This document shows, one piece after another, positions 13,392-17,961 of a stretch of DNA of 17,961 nt. Location: positions 1-17,961 of the forward strand of contig JAUXLW010000004.1 of assembly GCA_030623545.1 (NCBI GenBank), written 5' to 3'. The DNA is from Acidimicrobiia bacterium (GTDB taxonomy: Bacteria > Actinomycetota > Acidimicrobiia > Spongiisociales > SHLN01). The translations under genes were made by a program, and so were the position numbers. The notes under the pieces were generated by a model that was given only the letters and a program-made list of their open reading frames with translations, searched no databases and had not been told where the DNA came from. Positions within the stretch are counted from its first letter, which is position 1. Every line of letters starts with the position of its first letter.

Positions 13392-13745
13392 TTACGAACT
13401 GCCCCAGTAGCCCTGGATGCCCGGGAACTGGCGAGAGACCTTGCCGCTGCCATCGAACACGAACACGTCGTAGACCTGTATCGGACCGGCGGCGGTCTCA
13501 ACCGTGGCCTCCCAAATGAGCGCATCGTCCGACTGCTGCATCTGGTCGAGTGATACCAGCTTGTGGCTTTTATGGGCGGCCAGGAAACCGACCAGGTATG
13601 CCCGGATCTCCTCGTGACCGCGAGTAACACCAAGGAAACGGACTATTTCGGCGTCGCTTGCGTATTGGGCTACCAGGGCGTCAATGTCGCCCGTGGCCAG
13701 GAACTCCATGCGCCGGTTGAAGAACTCGCCGCCATCAATCGTCAT
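13392..13745 (-). CDS. NTF2/SnoaL-like small protein
   Basis: A 117-residue single-domain protein with the SnoaL/NTF2 cone-fold pattern: a first helix (FFNRRMEFLATGDIDALVAQ), YASDAEIVRF (28-37), a second helix after the GHEEIRAYLVGFLAAH turn, and alternating strands ending in VYDVFVFDGSGKVSRQ (91-106). Members include isomerases, dehydratases and ligand-binding proteins, so no reaction can be assigned. The frame is open far upstream, but the ATG at 13745 has a perfect GGAGGT site 4 bases before it and gives the usual family start. The gene is convergent with the protease gene (22 bases between stops) and stands alone, 264 bases from its upstream neighbour. Confidence 0.8.
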   Translation of the reverse strand: MTIDGGEFFNRRMEFLATGDIDALVAQYASDAEIVRFLGVTRGHEEIRAYLVGFLAAHKSHKLVSLDQMQQSDDALIWEATVETAAGPIQVYDVFVFDGSGKVSRQFPGIQGYWGSS

Positions 13746-14009
13746 CGTTACCTCCGGGGCGGGAGTGTACCGCTTTCGTGTGCCGAAGACTGAGGTGGGA
13801 CCGCAGCCTGGGTGGGCCGAGTAATCTCGCCGCGTTTCGCCTACACAAACGTCGACTTCGATGGCACTTCTTTCCAATCGTGGCCGCACTGACCTGTTTC
13901 GAGAAGGCAGCGACTCCGCTTTCGCCCCGCTGGGAGGAAGTGACGGTGGCCTCAGAAAGCGGCGGGAATTCGCAGTTCCTTCCATGCTGGCATGTTCTCT
14001 TCTCTCGTT
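13746..14009. other. Intergenic stretch, no gene seen
   Basis: Long frames cross this stretch on both strands, but none has codon bias or a recognisable family. A minus-strand TACACT (13771-13766), 21 bases before the NTF2-like ATG, could be a -10 box; no good -35 box precedes it. I see no clear hairpin or repeat. Confidence 0.4.
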
Positions 14010-15194
14010 CTAGACCCTTGACTCGAGCGTTGCACTGGTCCATGCTCCACCCGCCGCGCTCGACTTCATCGCCGCATCCACGAACCTCACTCCGAGGACG
14101 CCGTCGCGGGCGTCCGGGAAGTGCAGCGCCAGTGGATCCGCCTCCAACCCGGCTCGGCGGGCGGCGATTGCTTCGGCCGCGTCGGAATACACATTGGCGA
14201 ATCCTTCGTGAAAACCCTCAGGGTGTCCGGCCACGATGCGGCTGGCTCTGGCCGCCAGCGGAAGGGTGCCGGGACCATTGGGAGTGTGCACCCGCACCGG
14301 ACCATCCAGCGGCCGGAAAATCAAGGTGGTCGGCTGTTCCTGCATCCACTCGATGGTCCCTCCTGTTCCAGAGACCCGAATGCGTAGGGAGTTTTCGACG
14401 CCGGCCGCCGCCTGAGTGACCCAGAAGATCCCCCGGGCCCCATTATCGAAACGCAGCAGTGCTCCGGCATAGTCGTCGACGAGCCGATCGGGCACGATGT
14501 GCCCTATCTCGGCTGCCACCTCTGACACCTCGAGCCCGGTAACGAAGCGGACCAAATTGTGGGCGTGGGTCCCAATGTCCCCCATGACGAGCGACGGGCC
14601 TCCTCGCACCGGGTCGTAACGCCACGGCAGGTCATCACCCGGGACCGGGTCGTTCTCGCTTGCTTTTCCACCCTGGACATATTCCACCTGCACGAGCCGG
14701 ATCTCACCTAACTGTCCGTCCTCCACCATCGCCCGGGCCTGGCGGACCAACGGGTACCCGGTGTAGTTGTGGGTCAGACAAAAAACGAGGCCGCTCTCTT
14801 CGACCCGTTGCAACAGATCGAGCGCCTCCTCGAGGGTGTTGGTGATCGGCTTGTCGCAGATCACATCGAAACCGCGCTCGAGCGCGGCCAGCGAATACAA
14901 GTGGTGAGTGTCGTTGGGGGTCATGATGGCGACGACATCGGCGCCGTCGTCGCGCTCGGCCTCGGCGTCCAGCAGCTCGATACCGTCGCCGTATGCGCGG
15001 GGAATACCCAACTCACTCGCGGCTCGTCGTGACTTGTCGGGGTCCGACGACAGGGCCCCGGCCACTAGCTCGTAGCGATCGTCAATCCGGGCCGCAGCCC
15101 GATGCATGGACCCGATGGAGCTTCCGGGCCCGCCTCCAATGACCGCCAGGCGCAGGCGCCGGCCCAGCATCTCGATTACCGGATTCGTATCCAA
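14010..15194 (-). CDS. Gfo/Idh/MocA-family dehydrogenase
   Basis: A 394-residue NAD(P)-dependent dehydrogenase acting on sugars, inositols or their derivatives. The Rossmann motif is GGGPGSSIG (20-28), and MTPNDTHH (91-98) is typical. CDKPIT (113-118) carries the catalytic Lys115, with Asp in place of the common Glu in EKP. GDIGTHAHNLV (205-215) supplies Asp206 and His210. The C-terminal domain continues normally, so the gene is intact, unlike the relic at 7573-7683. The start is TTG 15194, preceded by AGAGAGGA at a spacing of 5; ATG 15170 has no such site. Homologues in sugar-catabolism clusters often act after uptake, so it may serve the same pathway as the importer. It stands alone, about 100 bases after tlpA. 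Confidence 0.9.
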   Translation of the reverse strand: MDTNPVIEMLGRRLRLAVIGGGPGSSIGSMHRAAARIDDRYELVAGALSSDPDKSRRAASELGIPRAYGDGIELLDAEAERDDGADVVAIMTPNDTHHLYSLAALERGFDVICDKPITNTLEEALDLLQRVEESGLVFCLTHNYTGYPLVRQARAMVEDGQLGEIRLVQVEYVQGGKASENDPVPGDDLPWRYDPVRGGPSLVMGDIGTHAHNLVRFVTGLEVSEVAAEIGHIVPDRLVDDYAGALLRFDNGARGIFWVTQAAAGVENSLRIRVSGTGGTIEWMQEQPTTLIFRPLDGPVRVHTPNGPGTLPLAARASRIVAGHPEGFHEGFANVYSDAAEAIAARRAGLEADPLALHFPDARDGVLGVRFVDAAMKSSAAGGAWTSATLESRV

Positions 15195-15296
15195 CCTCGT
15201 CCTCTCTCTGACGAGAAGCTACTCCGCCTCGAGGGGGAGCCTTATGAGGCTGCCCGGCGGCACTACACGCGCGCATTCGACATCGCCCAACGCCCT

Positions 15297-15983
15297 CTAG
15301 AACTCGATCCCATAGAACTCCATCAGGTTGCCGCGGAGTGTTGCCTCGTTGATGGATCCCAGCTGAACATCCAGCAGCTGTCCGCTCTCGTCATAGAAAG
15401 CGGTAAGCGGCATGGCTCGGGGACGGGCACCGAGGGCAACAGCCAGATCGTTACCACCCCCACCAACGTCTCGGGCCAGTGGCCACCAATCGACGCCGTG
15501 CCTCTCAGGCATAAACAACGCATTGCCGGTTTCTGCTGACGCCACACCTACAAAATCCACCCGGCCCTCCAGCTCCCGGGACACCGTGGCGAAGAATGGC
15601 AACTCACGATCACACTCGATGCACCAGGAGGCGAAGAAGTTGACGACAGTGGGTGAGCCGGAGAACTCGGCGAGGATGACTCTCTCCTGAGTGTCGGCGG
15701 TGGCACCCATGGCCGGCAGGTCCCAGGCCTCTGGCTCGGATACCCCGCTGGCTCCTCCCCCAAAGAGGACCGATGCTGCGAGGACGCCCACCAGAACCAG
15801 CCCGAGGACGGACCAGATAACGACGGTCTGCGTCTTCTGCTTCTTGCGGGCAGCAGCCGCCCGAACGGCAGACCGCTGCTGCTTCTTGGCGCCGGGAGCG
15901 GGGGCCTGGCCCTTGCTCACCGGCGCGGGCTTAGAGCCCTGCTTTCGGGCAGGCGGCTTGCTTCTTGATTTCTTCTTGGCCAC
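15297..15983 (-). CDS. TlpA/ResA-like membrane-anchored thioredoxin
   Basis: A 228-residue thiol-disulfide protein. The first 50 residues are cytoplasmic and very rich in Lys, Arg, Ala and Pro; a membrane helix follows (about 53-74), then an outer thioredoxin-like domain. The redox motif is WCIEC (120-124), a CxxC lacking the usual Pro, within NFFASWCIECDRELPFF; the cis-Pro is Pro192 (RAMPLTAF). It probably reduces extracytoplasmic disulfides, for example in apocytochrome c, with electrons passed on by the CcdA partner. GTG 15983 is preceded by AAGGAG with 5 bases between, and that site overlaps the ccdA stop codon, so the two proteins are translated together. Confidence 0.88.
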   Translation of the reverse strand: MAKKKSRSKPPARKQGSKPAPVSKGQAPAPGAKKQQRSAVRAAAARKKQKTQTVVIWSVLGLVLVGVLAASVLFGGGASGVSEPEAWDLPAMGATADTQERVILAEFSGSPTVVNFFASWCIECDRELPFFATVSRELEGRVDFVGVASAETGNALFMPERHGVDWWPLARDVGGGGNDLAVALGARPRAMPLTAFYDESGQLLDVQLGSINEATLRGNLMEFYGIEF

Positions 15984-15992
15984 TTACGCTCC

Positions 15993-16763
15993 TTATCCGA
16001 GAAAAATCAGCTCTTCCAACCCCACAGCCCGAAAGCCGTCCTGCAACAAGCTGGTCACAGTTGTGAGGCGATTGAATACGAGAAGCACCCCGAATCCGGC
16101 AAGTGAAAGGCCCGACGCGAGGGTGATGGCTCGCAGGTGCCGCTTGAACCAGGTAAACGCCGTCGTGAGCCGCCCGAACAGCAAACCGGTGAGAAGAAAA
16201 GGAACCCCGAGGCCAAGCGAGTAGACGGCAAGCAGGAGGGCTCCTTCGGCCGCACCGTCCCTCGTCGCGGCAACCGCTAACACCGATGTCAGGACCGGCC
16301 CGATGCATGGAGTCCAGCCCAGCCCGAATGCCACACCGGCCACCGGAGATGCGAAAGGCCCGAAGCGATCTAGCTGGGGATGAAACCTCTTCTCCTGATA
16401 GAGCCACGGCGCGTTGGCCCACACGGACCCGAGCAGGTAGAGGGCCATCGCCAGGATTGTCAGCCCCGAGATCCGTACCAGGAGGTCCTGGTTGTCAACA
16501 ATGACGCTCCCCACCGAGGTGGCGCCGATCCCGAGCAGCACGAAGACAATCGTGAACCCGAGAATGAACAGGCTGGTGTCGCGGATGATGCGAGTTGTTT
16601 GCCCCTCCCGAGCCTCCGAAGTGATGTCGAGGCCGGTGATCACTGTGAGGTATCCGGGCACGATGGGCAGAACGCACGGCGAGATGAACGAAATAAACCC
16701 CGCGCCAAACGCGGCGAGCAGCGTGACGTTTTCTACAGCCTTCTCCCTGGATCGAGTAATCAA
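15993..16763 (-). CDS. ccdA: CcdA/DsbD-family thiol-electron transporter
   Basis: A 256-residue membrane protein with about six hydrophobic segments that carries reducing electrons from cytoplasmic thioredoxin across the membrane. The two essential cysteines are Cys30 (FISPCVLPIVPGY) and Cys153 (GWTPCIGPVL), each in its conserved Pro-rich setting. Length and topology are normal for CcdA. The start is uncertain: the TTG at 16763 has no ribosome binding site, while the family usually starts near residue 11 (ENVTLLAAFGAG); no ATG, GTG or TTG exists there. It is followed 9 bases later by the TlpA-like gene, its likely electron acceptor. A 72-base gap with a small hairpin separates it from gpsA upstream. 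Confidence 0.92.
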   Translation of the reverse strand: MITRSREKAVENVTLLAAFGAGFISFISPCVLPIVPGYLTVITGLDITSEAREGQTTRIIRDTSLFILGFTIVFVLLGIGATSVGSVIVDNQDLLVRISGLTILAMALYLLGSVWANAPWLYQEKRFHPQLDRFGPFASPVAGVAFGLGWTPCIGPVLTSVLAVAATRDGAAEGALLLAVYSLGLGVPFLLTGLLFGRLTTAFTWFKRHLRAITLASGLSLAGFGVLLVFNRLTTVTSLLQDGFRAVGLEELIFLG

Positions 16764-16794
16764 ACGTTGGCGGGGGAAAAAGACGGTTGAGAAA

Positions 16795-16808
16795 GTCGGA
16801 TTACCGAC
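16795..16808 (-). terminator. Possible weak terminator after gpsA
   Basis: In minus-strand RNA, GUCGG and CCGAC pair around the 4-base loop UAAU, followed directly by UUUCUC and, further on, CUUUUU. It starts 28 bases after the gpsA stop. The 5-bp stem is short, so read-through into ccdA is likely. Confidence 0.35.
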
Positions 16809-16835
16809 ATTCGCCAGAAAGCCACAGCCGGGTCT

Positions 16836-17831
16836 CTACTCGATCTCGGCCTTGGGCGGCCTCCCCATCAGCTCGGTAAGCATCTCGCTGACCGACTGGC
16901 CCTCCAGGACCCGCTCCACCCGATCGGCAAGAGGCATCTCCACTTCATACTCTTCCGCTAGCTCGAGCACCACCGGCGTGGTCTTGACCCCCTCGGCCAC
17001 CATCTTCATGTCGGCTGTGATCTCGTTGAGACTCTGGCCCTCCGCCAGCGCCACTCCGACTCTGCGATTGCGGCTGAGTGGGCTTATGCAGGTGGCGATC
17101 AGATCGCCCATTCCTGCCAACCCGGCGAAAGTCAGCGGATCCCCGCCCATCTGCCGCCCGAGGCGGCTCAGCTCGGCGAGCGCCCTGGTGATGAACGTGG
17201 CCATCGAGTTATCGCCATAACCAAGACCGGCAGCCATGCCCGCCCCCAAAGCCATGACGTTCTTGAGGGCGCCGGCGATTTCGGAACCAATCACATCCGT
17301 GTTCGAGTAGACCCGGAGGGTCGGCACCTGGAACACGGCTCGAAGATGGGCCGCCACGTCCTCGTTGGAAACGCTGACCACAGAAGCCGCCGGCTGCCCG
17401 GCGAGGATCTCCCGGGCAAGGTTGGGCCCGGTGAGCACGCCGATCATGCCGGGGTCGTGGTCGGGAAGCACATCGCGGACCACCGCCGTCATGCACATGC
17501 GAGTGCCGGCCTCCAATCCCTTGGCGAGGCTGATGATGGGCGCGTCTGAGGGGATCTGCGCAGCGGCCGCCCCCAGGACCGATCGAAACCCGTGACTGGG
17601 AACGGCCATTACTACGACCTCCGCTCCCGATAGTGCGTCGTCGAGCTCACTGGTGGCAACCAGCTCCTCCGGGAGATCGAACCCTTCCAGGTAGTCGGGA
17701 TTCTGATGGTCACGATTGATGGCAGCCGCCAGCTCAGGGCGCCGCGCCCACAGTTTTACCGTGGCTGATTGGCTCACAAGTGACGCCACTGTGGTGCCCC
17801 AGGTTCCGGCGCCAATTACTGCGATCTTCAC
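16836..17831 (-). CDS. gpsA: NAD(P)H-dependent glycerol-3-phosphate dehydrogenase
   Basis: A 331-residue enzyme that reduces dihydroxyacetone phosphate to sn-glycerol 3-phosphate for membrane lipid synthesis. The cofactor motif GAGTWG is at 7-12, the active-site lysines are Lys104 (SLAKGLE) and Lys190 (GALKNVMALGAG), TGPNLA at 135-140 stands where relatives have SGPxFA, and GDLIATC (242-248) plus SRNR (253-256) complete the substrate site. Length is normal. The start is GTG 17831, giving MKIAVIGAG as usual; no ribosome binding site is visible. It lies 9 bases after the stop of the DUF385-like gene, so it is probably co-transcribed with it. Confidence 0.95.
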   Translation of the reverse strand: MKIAVIGAGTWGTTVASLVSQSATVKLWARRPELAAAINRDHQNPDYLEGFDLPEELVATSELDDALSGAEVVVMAVPSHGFRSVLGAAAAQIPSDAPIISLAKGLEAGTRMCMTAVVRDVLPDHDPGMIGVLTGPNLAREILAGQPAASVVSVSNEDVAAHLRAVFQVPTLRVYSNTDVIGSEIAGALKNVMALGAGMAAGLGYGDNSMATFITRALAELSRLGRQMGGDPLTFAGLAGMGDLIATCISPLSRNRRVGVALAEGQSLNEITADMKMVAEGVKTTPVVLELAEEYEVEMPLADRVERVLEGQSVSEMLTELMGRPPKAEIE

Positions 17832-17840
17832 GAGGCGATG

Positions 17841-17961
17841 CTAGGAGGGTGGTATGGGCGGTGTAGATGAGCCGGCCGACTCCAGCACCCAGATGGGAAC
17901 ATCCCGACCCGCCAGGACGATGTAGTCGCGATAGGTCGGATAGAACTCGGCAAACCCCTCC
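17841..17961 (-). CDS. C-terminal end of a DDN/DUF385-like protein (partial)
   Basis: Only the last 40 codons lie in the window; the gene begins beyond its right edge. The visible end reads EGFAEFYPTYRDYIVLAG then RDVPIWVLE, which matches the end of deazaflavin-dependent nitroreductase (DDN/DUF385) proteins, where a YPGYxDYQ-type helix is followed by R-x-IPVVxL. These bind the actinobacterial cofactor F420 or act on related flavins and quinones. The last nine residues are a loose Gly/Ser/Pro tail. The assignment rests on a short fragment. The stop at 17841-17843 lies 9 bases before the gpsA start. Confidence 0.5.
   Translation of the reverse strand, partial: EGFAEFYPTYRDYIVLAGRDVPIWVLESAGSSTPPIPPS

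Noticed and set aside
13746..13985. Longer N-terminus for the NTF2-like protein
   Set aside because: The added 80 residues look random, and a perfect GGAGGT site marks ATG 13745.
13778..14419. Plus-strand open frame of 213 codons
   Set aside because: Half of it is antisense to the intact Gfo/Idh/MocA gene, and the rest has no codon bias or recognisable motif.
15195..15296. Possible peptide between the Gfo/Idh gene and tlpA
   Set aside because: A plus-strand stretch (LRLEGEPYEAARRHYTRAF) and an in-frame minus-strand run after the tlpA stop both look partly coding, but they exclude each other, lack a good start, and match nothing I recognise.
1..17961. tRNA, rRNA, CRISPR, insertion sequences and riboswitches
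   Set aside because: I looked for T-loop-like motifs, spaced direct repeats, transposase motifs and terminal inverted repeats by eye and saw none; a covariance-model search was not possible here.

Overview
The window looks like a piece of a high-GC actinobacterial chromosome. Strong G/C bias at third codon positions, frequent GTG and TTG starts, a MarP-type serine protease and the tail of a DDN/DUF385-like (F420-type) protein support this. A lineage such as Acidimicrobiia would fit, but this is inference. I see no tRNA, rRNA, CRISPR array, insertion sequence or phage gene.

Left part (1-7683): carbohydrate or sugar-acid catabolism. A plus-strand SDR dehydrogenase (88-852) converges on a minus-strand five-gene run, read from 4721 down to 1068: D-2-hydroxyacid dehydrogenase, a 65-residue unknown protein, an HpcH/HpaI aldolase and two more SDRs. 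Between the convergent SDRs lies a decayed PfkB/IolC-like sugar kinase with three frameshifts. Two uncharacterised plus-strand genes follow (4751-5896). Next comes a second minus-strand unit, SDR then SMP-30 lactonase, headed by a 36-codon relic of a Gfo/Idh/MocA (IolG-like) dehydrogenase. The intact enzymes could make an oxidative sugar pathway (dehydrogenase, lactonase, aldolase, reductase), but no sugar-acid dehydratase is present here.

Middle part (7684-13369): a regulatory region leads into a CUT2-type sugar ABC importer operon. It holds a lipoprotein substrate-binding protein, a strong 16-bp hairpin, a permease, a single-domain FrcA-like ATPase, an RmlD-like reductase and a MarP-like lipoprotein protease. 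The last four genes are joined by ATGA/GTGA stop-start overlaps. The permease is the most unusual object in the window: the RbsC-type fold is interrupted by about 285 residues carrying eight extra hydrophobic segments.

Right part (13392-17961, all minus strand): a small NTF2/SnoaL-like protein, an intact Gfo/Idh/MocA dehydrogenase, a tlpA-like thioredoxin coupled to ccdA, gpsA, and the end of a DUF385-like gene. The last four look like general cell functions rather than sugar catabolism.

Two relics that both resemble inositol-catabolism genes (iolC and iolG types) beside a sugar importer suggest that this locus descends from an inositol-like catabolic cluster that has been partly dismantled and rebuilt.
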